From NCBI GenBank assembly GCA_016294165.1, contig JAEDCM010000007.1:1-55770 (forward strand): a stretch of DNA of 55,770 nt. Reading direction: 5' to 3'. Both the position numbers and the translations under genes were made by a program. Source of the DNA: Anaeroplasmataceae bacterium (GTDB lineage Bacteria > Bacillota_I > Bacilli_A > Acholeplasmatales > JAEDCM01). The notes beneath the pieces are model-generated. The model had not been told where the DNA came from. It ran no database searches and saw only the letters and a list, made by a program, of their open reading frames with translations. Positions 8,641-16,845 of the stretch are shown piece after piece; position 1 is the first letter of the stretch; each line of letters opens with the position of its first letter.

Positions 8641-11067
8641 ATGAAAAAACTTATAGCAATGTTTTTATTAGTACTAGGAATTGTTGGATGTGGTAATAGT
8701 AAAACAACGACAACAACGACTAAGGCTTCAACAGCTACAACTGTTAATTCAACTACTAATAAAACTACAACAAATAAAACGCAATCATCAACTTCTTCAA
8801 GTAAAACAACAACAAATAAAATGCAAACAACAACGACTACAACAAAAGCAACGACTACAACAAAAGCAACAACTACAACTAAAAAGCCAACAACAATTAA
8901 GCAAGATACAACAACTGGTAATGTCACTACAACAAAGCCTTCAGAGGTAAATTTTGTGACAGAATGTAGTGGGCTAAATGAGTCAATTAGTGCAGTATGG
9001 AATGACACTAATGGTGCAAACTCTAGTGTATATTATAAATTATCATCAGAATCTACATATACAAAGGCTGATAGTGAATTAATTAGATTTAATGACACCA
9101 AAGCAGCAGTAGATATCGTCGGTATAAAAAAAGGAACATATGATGTAAAAATTATATCAGGAAGTAATCAAACTCAAATTATTACAAATATAGCCGTACA
9201 ATCTCAAGATCGTAGTGGATATGCTCATTTTAATAATTCAACAGGTGTTGGAGCATATAACAATGATGGAACATTAAAGGCAAATGCGATTGTAGTTTAT
9301 GTTAATAACGATAACAAAAATACAGTGACAGCTACATTAGGTAGTAAAACATATACTGGTTTAGTTAACATTTTACAAAATGCATCTAAATCAAGTTATC
9401 CAATTGTTATTAGAATTTTAGGAACAATTAAAACTAACCAATGGAATTCTAAATCTGATGAGCCAAGACTTGCAGATAATTCTAATTATACATCATCACA
9501 AGATACTGCATTCTTCACAAATACATTTGATACTTCACAAGGTGAAAATTTGGTTGGATTAACAGTTAAATTGATGGATAAAAAAGCGGGAAAAGCATAT
9601 AACTATATTACAACAGCAACAGGATTATCTAAACAGTCTGATTCATCATCATCAGCGAAAACTACTACTTATAAGGGTAATGATTATCCAAATGCTAAAG
9701 GAACAGTATATGATGATGATTCATATACAAATATGTTAGATGTTTCTAATGCTAAAAATGTTACTGTTGAGGGTATCGGAGCAGATGCAGTATTCTATCA
9801 ATTTGGATTTACATGGTCTTCATGTAACTCAATTGAAGTAAAAAATATTAAATTTACTGATTATCCTGAGGATGCATGCAGCTTCCAAGGAGGATCAAAC
9901 AGTGATGTAAATAATGTTGGAAATTATTGGATTCATAACAACGTATTTAATAAAGGAAAGAATAATTGGGATGTTTCTGGTGAGCGCGATAAACCGTGTG
10001 GTGACGGAGCTATGGATTTAAAATTCTGTCATGGCGTTACAGCAGCTTATAATGAATTTAATAGCTGTAAGAAAACCGGACTTGTGGGTGGTAGTAATTC
10101 AAATTTGACTAAAGATATTACATTTCATCATAATTTCTATAATCAAGTTGGTTCAAGATTACCATTAGGTAGACAAGCTAATATGCATATGTATAATAAT
10201 TATTATAAGGATATTTCAGGATCATGCTTAAGCTTAAGAGCAGGTGCGTATGCCTTTGTGGAAGCATGCTATTTTGAAAATTCAAAAAATCCATTTACAT
10301 GTAAGACAAGCTCAAGCTATGCAAATGGAGAAGCTAAATTATATCAAAATGTTTTAACAGGATGTTCATATGATAGCAGTGATTTAAAGATTGGTGTTGA
10401 GGTATCATCAAGAGAAGAAACGGTAGCAAATTCATGCACTTATGGTACAACGTTTGATACAGATTCATCAAAATTCTATTATGATAGTACAAATAAAGTA
10501 AGTGATGTAGAATATTTAACTAGTGCAGAACAAGCTAAAATTGATGTACCAATTTTATCAGGGCCAAAGGGAAGCACACTTGAAGGAGCAATTTCTGGTG
10601 GCAATACAGGTTCAGGTTCTGGTGGTAGTGGAAATACAGGTAGTGATGTAGTTGATGAAAATGCAACAGTATTAGATTTATCAAGCCTATCTGGAGATCT
10701 TACTGGAACAAAAACTGTGGGGATTTATACATTATATCCCGGAACTAAAAAAATTAGTATATCAAATAATAAAGTAACAGTAAATGGAATTACTTCAACT
10801 AAAGCTCTAAAGTTTAGTGGTGTTGGTTCAACCAAAGATTGTTATATATCATTTACTATTAGTGAAGAAAAAACAGTAACTATTATCGCAACATCAGGAA
10901 ATTCAACTGAAAATAGAACATTAAATATTAGTAACGGAACAAGTGTTGTAAAAACTGCAACAGCAGGTACAGCTGCAACCATAACTACGTTTACTTTATC
11001 AGCCGGAACATATTACATATATTCAGCTGGTAGTGGAATCTATGTAAACTATTTAGCAGTTTCATAA
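8641..11067 (+). CDS. secreted pectate lyase lipoprotein (PL1-like) on a Thr-rich stalk
   Basis: 808 aa. A lipoprotein signal peptide ends in the lipobox IVGC (Cys17), so the protein should be tethered to the outer face of the membrane. Residues about 20-100 are a low-complexity Thr/Lys/Ser stalk. Residues about 103-185 look like a fibronectin-III-like sandwich (VYYKLS...DIVGI). Residues about 190-640 are a right-handed beta-helix pectate lyase: GDGAMD, KKTGLVGG and HHNFY, with SRLPLGR carrying the likely catalytic Arg506. After a Gly/Ser linker (about 655-672) the last 135 residues form a beta-rich domain that may bind carbohydrate. It should cleave pectin or polygalacturonate by beta-elimination at the cell surface. 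A paralogue starts at 53319. Confidence 0.87.
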   Translation: MKKLIAMFLLVLGIVGCGNSKTTTTTTKASTATTVNSTTNKTTTNKTQSSTSSSKTTTNKMQTTTTTTKATTTTKATTTTKKPTTIKQDTTTGNVTTTKPSEVNFVTECSGLNESISAVWNDTNGANSSVYYKLSSESTYTKADSELIRFNDTKAAVDIVGIKKGTYDVKIISGSNQTQIITNIAVQSQDRSGYAHFNNSTGVGAYNNDGTLKANAIVVYVNNDNKNTVTATLGSKTYTGLVNILQNASKSSYPIVIRILGTIKTNQWNSKSDEPRLADNSNYTSSQDTAFFTNTFDTSQGENLVGLTVKLMDKKAGKAYNYITTATGLSKQSDSSSSAKTTTYKGNDYPNAKGTVYDDDSYTNMLDVSNAKNVTVEGIGADAVFYQFGFTWSSCNSIEVKNIKFTDYPEDACSFQGGSNSDVNNVGNYWIHNNVFNKGKNNWDVSGERDKPCGDGAMDLKFCHGVTAAYNEFNSCKKTGLVGGSNSNLTKDITFHHNFYNQVGSRLPLGRQANMHMYNNYYKDISGSCLSLRAGAYAFVEACYFENSKNPFTCKTSSSYANGEAKLYQNVLTGCSYDSSDLKIGVEVSSREETVANSCTYGTTFDTDSSKFYYDSTNKVSDVEYLTSAEQAKIDVPILSGPKGSTLEGAISGGNTGSGSGGSGNTGSDVVDENATVLDLSSLSGDLTGTKTVGIYTLYPGTKKISISNNKVTVNGITSTKALKFSGVGSTKDCYISFTISEEKTVTIIATSGNSTENRTLNISNGTSVVKTATAGTAATITTFTLSAGTYYIYSAGSGIYVNYLAVS
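8700..8940 (+). repeat. Thr-codon low-complexity repeat
   Basis: Runs of ACA, ACT, ACG and AAA codons encode the Thr/Lys stalk of the pectate lyase lipoprotein. Synonymous Thr codons are mixed rather than uniform. The antisense and +2 frames give spurious Val-, Gln- and Leu-rich ORFs that are not genes. Confidence 0.85.
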
Positions 11068-11076
11068 AAAAATAAA

Positions 11077-11108
11077 ACACAATGAGATTTAATTCATTGT
11101 GTTTTTTT
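11077..11108. terminator. bidirectional terminator between convergent genes
   Basis: ACACAATGA and TCATTGTGT form a 9-bp stem with a short A/T loop. T-run on the plus side; A-run before the hairpin serves as the T-run for the minus strand. It ends the pectate lyase gene and the convergent dehydratase-like gene. Confidence 0.85.
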
Positions 11109-11113
11109 AATAT

Positions 11114-12346
11114 CTATAATTTTTCTCTAGCAACGGCTAACATCAATTTAATGCGGTTTTCTTGATTTACTTTAGTTGCACTAGGGTCATAATCAATTGG
11201 CACTATATTGGCATTTTCATGGATTTGTTTAATATTTCTTATCATACCTTTACCGCAAATATGATTTGGCAGGCAACCAAATGGTTGAGTGCAAATAACA
11301 TTTTCATATCCGGATTCAATTAATTCCACCATTTCCGCTGTTAATAGCCATCCTTCACCCATTTTATTACCATAACCAATAATATCACGAACTAACATTT
11401 TAGTGTGAAGGAAAGGAGAAGGAGCGGTGAATTGTGGATAATCTTTTAAGGCATCAAGCATATATGATTCCATTTTTAATCCCATATTTAAAAGGATAGT
11501 AATAACTTTTTTCTTTATTTTACTACCACCATATAAATTGATATCATCAATTCTTGTATCAATACAATATAAAAGGAAATTCATAATTCCTGGAAGATTA
11601 TATTCACAATCTTGACTTGCAAGGAATTCTTCTAGATTATTATTTCCTAAAGCAGCATATTTAACATAGATTTCACCAACAATTCCAACCTTAACCTTTG
11701 GAACTTTTTTAATCTCAATCAAAGAGAAATCCTTAGCAATCAACTTCAGATTTTTACTAATTTCTTTTCCCTTATATCCACTATTTTTCTTGAAAGATTC
11801 AATGATTCTTTCAATCCAAATTTGAGTAAGCTTTTCGGCATCACCTTTGTGAACCTCATAAGGTGAAACTTGATTTCTTAATAGCATTAGCATATCACCA
11901 TAGACAACTCCAGCTAGAATATAACGAATCATTGGAATGGTTAATTTGAATCCTTTTTCTAACCTTGACATATTAAGTGAAACTACTGGAATATTTCCGT
12001 ATCCGGCTTTAACAAGCGCTTTTCTTAATAAGTGAATATAATTTGATGCACGACATCCACCACCAGTTTGAGTGATTAATAAGGCGGTTTTATCTAAATC
12101 ATATTTACCACTATTTAAGGCATCAATAAATTGACCAATAACTAATAACGCTGGATAGCATGTATCATTATGAACATACTTTAATCCCTCATTAACAACA
12201 CTTGGGCCAAAGTTATCTAATACCTTAGCATTATAACCATATTTTTTAAAAACATCGATGATAAATGAAAAGTGGATTGGAGCCATTGAAGGTATTAATA
12301 TTGTATGAGTTTTACGCATTTCTTTTGTGAATTTAGGATACTCCAT
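11114..12346 (-). CDS. 2-hydroxyacyl-CoA dehydratase-related protein (HgdB-like component)
   Basis: 410 aa. The sequence matches the C-terminal third of the large acyl-CoA dehydratase activase proteins of anaerobic Bacillota. TGGGCRASNY, CQPFGCLPNHICG-type Cys-rich segments (TQPFGCLPNHICGKG) and IDYDPSAT suggest Fe-S cluster ligands. It starts with TAATG overlap with the upstream gene and has GGAGG before the ATG, so it is translationally coupled to it. In many relatives both parts are one polypeptide of about 1400 aa; here they are two. Substrate unknown; the family is linked to ATP-driven low-potential electron transfer. Confidence 0.82.
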   Translation of the reverse strand: MEYPKFTKEMRKTHTILIPSMAPIHFSFIIDVFKKYGYNAKVLDNFGPSVVNEGLKYVHNDTCYPALLVIGQFIDALNSGKYDLDKTALLITQTGGGCRASNYIHLLRKALVKAGYGNIPVVSLNMSRLEKGFKLTIPMIRYILAGVVYGDMLMLLRNQVSPYEVHKGDAEKLTQIWIERIIESFKKNSGYKGKEISKNLKLIAKDFSLIEIKKVPKVKVGIVGEIYVKYAALGNNNLEEFLASQDCEYNLPGIMNFLLYCIDTRIDDINLYGGSKIKKKVITILLNMGLKMESYMLDALKDYPQFTAPSPFLHTKMLVRDIIGYGNKMGEGWLLTAEMVELIESGYENVICTQPFGCLPNHICGKGMIRNIKQIHENANIVPIDYDPSATKVNQENRIKLMLAVAREKL

Positions 12347-15246
12347 TATTTAACCTCCTTTTCTTTAACAGCTGCTAATAAGCTTCTTAAGCGTATTTTA
12401 ACTGCACCAAGGTTGGCAATTTCATCAATTTTAATTTGAGTGTATATGCGATCAGAACCTTCAAGAATTGATCTTACCTCATCAGTTGTGACCGCATCAA
12501 CACCGCAACCGAAGCTTACTAATTGAACTAAATGCATATCCGGAGTTGTTGTGCTATATTTACTTGCGGCATATAATCTTGAATGATATGTCCATTGATT
12601 TAAGACATTTACTTTTAAATCTTTAACACGATCGCTTATAACATCCTCACTGATTATTGCGACCTTTAGGCTAGTAAGTAGTTTATCAATGTCATGATTA
12701 ATCTCTGGATCAATATGATATGGGCGACCAGCTAAAATGATAATTGGCTTTTGTTCAGCACGGGCTCTTTGGATGATTTTTTCACCTTCATCCTTAACAT
12801 CACTTAGGTATTTGTGATATTCTGCAAACGCAAGCTTTGTGGCTTTTGCGACATCGCTTTTTTTGATATCAATAAAATATTTATTTAAAATATTTGTCAT
12901 TTTTTCTGGAAATTCTTTACGGTGAATTCCAATATAATCAGAAATTAAAGTAATGTTTTTAACCTGTGGTACATTTCCTTTGATAACCTCTGGATAATAA
13001 GCTACAACTGGACAGTTATAGTGGTTGTCCGCTATATGCTCATCAATGTTATATGTCATACATGGATAGAAGATGTAGTTAAGATTTTGTTTAACTAAAT
13101 AATCAATATGTCCATGAACAAGCTTTGCAGGGAAGCAAACGGTATCTGATGGAATGGTAGTTTGTCCATCTAGATATAATTGTCTTGAAGAGAATGGAGA
13201 GACCACAACCTCAAATCCTAAAGATGTAAAGAATGTATGCCAGAATGGAAGTAATTCATACATATTCAAGGCTAAAGGTAAACCAATCTTACCACGATGT
13301 CCTCTAACTCCTTGATAATGTCTTAAATAATTTCTCTTATATTCATAAATGTTCATTGTGGCATCATTAACCTTTTTGGTAATTGGACGTTCACAGCGGT
13401 TTCCACTAATGAATTTTTTCCCTTCAATGAAGGTGTTAACTGTTAATGTACAATTGTTACTGCATAGACCACAGTTTACATTTTTAACCTCATGCTTGAA
13501 TTTTTTAATTTGCTCTAGGTTAATAATGTTTGATGTTTCTTTTTCCTTTTTAGAAGCATATAGAGCAACACCATAAGCACCCATTAATCCAGCAATGTTT
13601 GGCCTAATAACTTCAAGGTTTAATTCCTTTTCAAAGGCTCTTAAAACAGAATTGTTTAAGAAGGTTCCACCTTGAACAACGATGTGTTTTCCAAGCTCAC
13701 TGGCAGAAGTGGCTCTAATTACCTTATATAAGGCGTTTTTAACAACTGAAATGGAAAGACCAGCTGAAATATTTTCAATGCTTGCACCATCCTTTTGAGC
13801 TTGTTTAACGCTTGAATTCATAAATACAGTGCACCTTGAACCTAAATCAACAGGACGGTCAGCTTTTAAACCTAATGATGCAAAGTCTTCAATTGAATAT
13901 CCTAAGGCATTTGCGAAGGTTTGAAGGAAACTTCCACATCCTGATGAGCATGCTTCATTTAAGAAGATGTTATCAATTGCTCCATTTTTAATTTTGAAGC
14001 ATTTCATATCTTGACCACCGATATCGATGATAAACTCAACATCAGGCATAAATTTTTTAGCTGCTGTATAGTGAGCCATTGTTTCAACAATTCCATAATC
14101 AATTCCAAAGGCATGCTTGATTAAATCCTCACCATAACCAGTTACACCGCTTGATTTTATTGTAAGATTTGGATATTTTGTATAGAAATCCTCTAAAAAG
14201 TTTCTGATGATTGGAATGGGATTTCCACTATTAGATTGATATAAAGAAGTAAGAATATCACCATTTTTATTGATGATTACTAATTTTATAGTTGTACTTC
14301 CAGCATCAATTCCGAGATAAACATCGCCACTTTGATTCTCCAGTCCGATTGTTTCAACGCGATTCTTTTCATGACGAGCAATAAATTCTTTATATTCATT
14401 TTCATCTTTAAATAGAGGATCAATGCTTTGATATTGATGGACAGATATAAATTTTTTTAATTTGCTAATAGCATCGTCTAAATCGACAACCTCATTACTA
14501 CAAAAGGCTGCTCCTAAAGCCACGTAGTATAACGAGTTTTCTGGACATTGCCCTTGGATATTCAATGTTTTATCAAAGGCCGCTCTTAATTCAGATAAAA
14601 ATGAAAGAGGACCTCCAAGGTATAAAACATTCTTTGTAATTGGCCTTCCTTGAGCTAAACCAGCAATTGTTTGGTTGACAACTGAATAAAAAATACTGGC
14701 ACTTATATCTTCCTTTAAAGCACCTTGATTAATTAGTGGCTGAATATCACTTTTGGCAAATACTCCACATCTTGATGCAATGCTATAGATTTTTTTAGCA
14801 TTTTTAGCATAATCATTCATTGTTTTATGATCAATGTTTAATAAAGTAGCCATTTGATCAATGAATGCTCCAGTACCTCCAGCACATGAACCATTCATAC
14901 GAACCTCAAGCCCATTTGTTAAGAATAGGATTTTAGCATCCTCTCCACCTAATTCAATGATGGCATCAACATTTTCATTAAGCTTTGTGGCTGAAATTCT
15001 TGTGGCATAAACTTCTTGAACAAAAGGAATATTACATCCTTCCGCAAATCCCATTCCAGCTGAACCAGATAATGAAAGCATGACTTTTTCACCATATGTT
15101 TTCTTTTTTAAAACTTGTAAAATTTCAATTGTTTTTTGAATTATTTGTGAAAAATGACGCTCATATGATTTATATATTATTTCATCATTATCATTTAAGA
15201 CAACGCATTTTATTGTTGTAGAACCAATATCTAAACCAATTCTCAT
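12346..15246 (-). CDS. acyl-CoA dehydratase activase, duplicated ASKHA (BcrAD/BadFG/HgdC) domains plus DUF2229
   Basis: 966 aa. Two ASKHA ATPase modules occur in tandem: GLDIGSTTIK at the start and GIDAGSTTIK near residue 308. Each carries the activator Cys pair that binds a 4Fe-4S cluster between subunits (NGSCAGGTG with SRCGVF; ACSSGCGSF with SRCTVF). A Cys-rich linker (CGLCSNNC, then NRCERP, near 590-620) and a DUF2229 domain (about 640-960; PSDTVCFPAKL, YPCMTYN) follow. HgdC relatives use ATP hydrolysis to push an electron into a dehydratase. The two-gene unit has a consensus promoter and no other operon partner, so the dehydration substrate is not predicted. It implies anaerobic metabolism. 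Confidence 0.87.
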   Translation of the reverse strand: MRIGLDIGSTTIKCVVLNDNDEIIYKSYERHFSQIIQKTIEILQVLKKKTYGEKVMLSLSGSAGMGFAEGCNIPFVQEVYATRISATKLNENVDAIIELGGEDAKILFLTNGLEVRMNGSCAGGTGAFIDQMATLLNIDHKTMNDYAKNAKKIYSIASRCGVFAKSDIQPLINQGALKEDISASIFYSVVNQTIAGLAQGRPITKNVLYLGGPLSFLSELRAAFDKTLNIQGQCPENSLYYVALGAAFCSNEVVDLDDAISKLKKFISVHQYQSIDPLFKDENEYKEFIARHEKNRVETIGLENQSGDVYLGIDAGSTTIKLVIINKNGDILTSLYQSNSGNPIPIIRNFLEDFYTKYPNLTIKSSGVTGYGEDLIKHAFGIDYGIVETMAHYTAAKKFMPDVEFIIDIGGQDMKCFKIKNGAIDNIFLNEACSSGCGSFLQTFANALGYSIEDFASLGLKADRPVDLGSRCTVFMNSSVKQAQKDGASIENISAGLSISVVKNALYKVIRATSASELGKHIVVQGGTFLNNSVLRAFEKELNLEVIRPNIAGLMGAYGVALYASKKEKETSNIINLEQIKKFKHEVKNVNCGLCSNNCTLTVNTFIEGKKFISGNRCERPITKKVNDATMNIYEYKRNYLRHYQGVRGHRGKIGLPLALNMYELLPFWHTFFTSLGFEVVVSPFSSRQLYLDGQTTIPSDTVCFPAKLVHGHIDYLVKQNLNYIFYPCMTYNIDEHIADNHYNCPVVAYYPEVIKGNVPQVKNITLISDYIGIHRKEFPEKMTNILNKYFIDIKKSDVAKATKLAFAEYHKYLSDVKDEGEKIIQRARAEQKPIIILAGRPYHIDPEINHDIDKLLTSLKVAIISEDVISDRVKDLKVNVLNQWTYHSRLYAASKYSTTTPDMHLVQLVSFGCGVDAVTTDEVRSILEGSDRIYTQIKIDEIANLGAVKIRLRSLLAAVKEKEVK

Positions 15247-15274
15247 TATATCCTCTCCTTATACATACTAGATT

Positions 15275-15303
15275 ATTATACATTTTTTTATAAAAAATGT
15301 CAA
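15275..15303 (-). promoter_or_regulatory. consensus promoter of the activase operon
   Basis: Read on the minus strand: TTGACA (15303-15298), a 17-base spacer and TATAAT (15280-15275), both hexamers perfect. AGGAGAGG follows as ribosome binding site for the ATG at 15246. Confidence 0.85.
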
Positions 15304-15325
15304 TTTATATATGGTATATAAAAAC

Positions 15326-15354
15326 TTGTCAAAATCAAAATATTCTTGTAAAAT
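15326..15354 (+). promoter_or_regulatory. promoter of queH
   Basis: TTGTCA (15326-15331), a 17-base spacer and TAAAAT (15349-15354) with TG just before it. It is divergent from the activase promoter, with the two -35 boxes about 22 bases apart. Confidence 0.65.
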
Positions 15355-15370
15355 AAGATTGGTGGTATCA

Positions 15371-15961
15371 ATGATTAATTCATATAAGGATTTCAAAAAA
15401 TTTTTGTTAGAACAAAATGGGAAAAGTCTACTTATTCATGCCTGCTGCGCTCCATGCTCAAGTGCTGTTTTAGAATTATTAAATCAATATTTTAAGATTA
15501 CGATTTATTTTTATAATCCCAATATTGAACCATATGAGGAGTTTAATCGTCGTTATGATGAATTAATTGGACTGATTAAAAAGATGAATTTAAATGTTGA
15601 GGTAATAAAAGGTGATTATGACGAAGCATTTAAGGAAATATCCAAAGGATTGGAAATGGAACCAGAGCGTGGGAAAAGGTGCTACAAGTGCTATAGACTT
15701 CGTATGGTCAAAACTGCACAATTAGCTAAAGAATTAGGTTTTGATTTTTTTACAACAACTCTATCAATTAGCCCTCACAAGAATTCTTTATGGATTAATG
15801 AAATAGGGTATATTTTGGAAGATGAAATCAATGTTAAATTTTTATATTCGGATTTCAAAAAAGAAGATGGATATAAAAAATCAATTGAGCTTTCCAAAAA
15901 ATATGATTTATATCGTCAAGATTATTGTGGCTGCATTTATTCAAAAAAAAATATTGACTAA
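15371..15961 (+). CDS. queH: epoxyqueuosine reductase QueH
   Basis: 196 aa. It reduces epoxyqueuosine to queuosine at tRNA position 34, the last step of queuosine synthesis, and is unrelated to the cobalamin-dependent QueG. The family's cluster- and metal-binding Cys motifs are present: HACCAPCS near residue 22, KRCYKCYRLR near 98, and YCGC near the C-terminus. The open frame extends upstream to 15311, but the promoter lies inside that stretch and GGTGGT precedes the ATG at 15371, so that is the start. No other queuosine gene is nearby, so precursor may be made elsewhere or salvaged. Confidence 0.88.
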   Translation: MINSYKDFKKFLLEQNGKSLLIHACCAPCSSAVLELLNQYFKITIYFYNPNIEPYEEFNRRYDELIGLIKKMNLNVEVIKGDYDEAFKEISKGLEMEPERGKRCYKCYRLRMVKTAQLAKELGFDFFTTTLSISPHKNSLWINEIGYILEDEINVKFLYSDFKKEDGYKKSIELSKKYDLYRQDYCGCIYSKKNID

Positions 15962-16004
15962 TCAAAAAATAGTGATAGAATATATTCGAAAATTAAATAT
16001 TATT

Positions 16005-16110
16005 TTCAGGGCAGGGTGAAATTCCCGACCGGCGGTAAAGTCCGCGAGCGTAATGCATGAATTGGTGAAATTCCAATACCGATAGTAAAGTCTAGATGAA
16101 AGAAAATAGT
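16005..16110 (+). ncRNA. FMN riboswitch (RFN element) aptamer
   Basis: The conserved RFN blocks occur in order: AGGGCAGGGTGAAATTCCC, GACCGGCGGTAAAGTCCGC, GAGCG, GGTGAAATTCC, ACCGATAGTAAAGTC and GATGAAAGAA. These are nearly identical to the Rfam FMN consensus. It binds flavin mononucleotide and controls the ribU gene through the terminator at 16128. The spacing between aptamer end and terminator, about 20 bases, fits transcriptional attenuation. Confidence 0.95.
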
Positions 16111-16127
16111 AAAAAGTTATATTTTTT

Positions 16128-16161
16128 GCCCTGCATTTATTATATTTTGCGGGGCTTTTTT
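16128..16161 (+). terminator. riboswitch expression-platform terminator
   Basis: GCCCTGCA and TGCGGGGC pair with one G-T wobble, followed by TTTTT. The GCCC arm could instead pair with the GGGC at the 5' edge of the aptamer, giving the usual FMN-dependent on/off switch. Confidence 0.85.
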
Positions 16162-16195
16162 ATACTTCTTACTATGAAAAAAAGAAGGAGAAAAA

Positions 16196-16804
16196 ATGAT
16201 GAAAACAAATGTAAAAAAACTAGTATTAATGGCTATTTTAGCCGCCATGTCATGTGTGCTTTATTATTTTCCAAAATTTCCACTACCATTCTTTCCCAGC
16301 TTTTTGGAAATAAATTTCTCAATGCTTCCAATTTTGATTTGTGGATTTATTCTAGGATGGAAAGAAGGAATAGCGGTAGTATTCCTAAGATTTTTGGTTA
16401 AATTATTACAAACACATACCGCTGGTGTTGGAGAGACAGCTGACTTGTTTAATGGGATTGTGACAGTTGTAGTAGCAGCTATATCAATGAATTTACTAAA
16501 AGATAAAAAACATGCAGTGCTAATGTCATTAGGCTTAGCTTCTCTTGCATGGATTATTACAGGTGTTGTTGCTAATTATTTTTATAATATTCCGCAATAT
16601 ATTAATTTATATTTTGGTGGTAATGTTGAACCTTTATTAGGCATGCTTGATGTTTTACCTGGAGAGGTAAATAAGGGAAACTATATGTGGAAATATATTA
16701 TATTTGCGGTTATACCATTTAATATGATCATATCGGTAGTAGTTTCGATAGTTACTTACTTTGTAGAAAAAAGAATTAGAGTTTTATTTGAAGAGGAGCA
16801 ATAG
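16196..16804 (+). CDS. ribU: riboflavin ECF transporter S component RibU
   Basis: 202 aa with about six membrane segments. The family pattern is visible: basic N-terminus KKLVLMAILAAMS, PSFLEINFSMLPILICGF and GWKEG. RibU captures riboflavin and works with the shared ECF energising module (EcfA, EcfA', EcfT), which is not in this window. The FMN riboswitch directly upstream strongly supports the substrate. GAAGGAG precedes two adjacent ATGs (16196 and 16199); either could start. The stop codon lies in the loop of its own terminator. Confidence 0.92.
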   Translation: MMKTNVKKLVLMAILAAMSCVLYYFPKFPLPFFPSFLEINFSMLPILICGFILGWKEGIAVVFLRFLVKLLQTHTAGVGETADLFNGIVTVVVAAISMNLLKDKKHAVLMSLGLASLAWIITGVVANYFYNIPQYINLYFGGNVEPLLGMLDVLPGEVNKGNYMWKYIIFAVIPFNMIISVVVSIVTYFVEKRIRVLFEEEQ

Positions 16805-16814
16805 GCTCCTTTTT
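16794..16814 (+). terminator. compact terminator containing the ribU stop codon
   Basis: AGGAGC and GCTCCT form a 6-bp stem around the loop AATAG, which contains the TAG stop, followed by TTTTTAT. Confidence 0.7.
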
Positions 16815-16815
16815 A

Positions 16816-16824
16816 TGTTATAAT
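16816..16824 (+). promoter_or_regulatory. extended -10 promoter of recD2
   Basis: TGTTATAAT is a perfect extended -10, directly after the ribU terminator and 22 bases before the recD2 ATG. AAGGAGG follows as ribosome binding site. No clear -35. Confidence 0.6.
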
Positions 16825-16845
16825 GGATAAAAGGAGGTTATAAGG

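Noticed and set aside
8604..9008. 134-codon Val-rich minus-strand ORF and a Gln/Leu-rich plus-strand ORF at 8681-8950
   Set aside because: Both are frames shadowing the Thr stalk of the pectate lyase; neither has initiation signals.
16096..16401. 101-codon ORF starting inside the FMN riboswitch
   Set aside because: It spans the riboswitch terminator and overlaps ribU out of frame; no Shine-Dalgarno.
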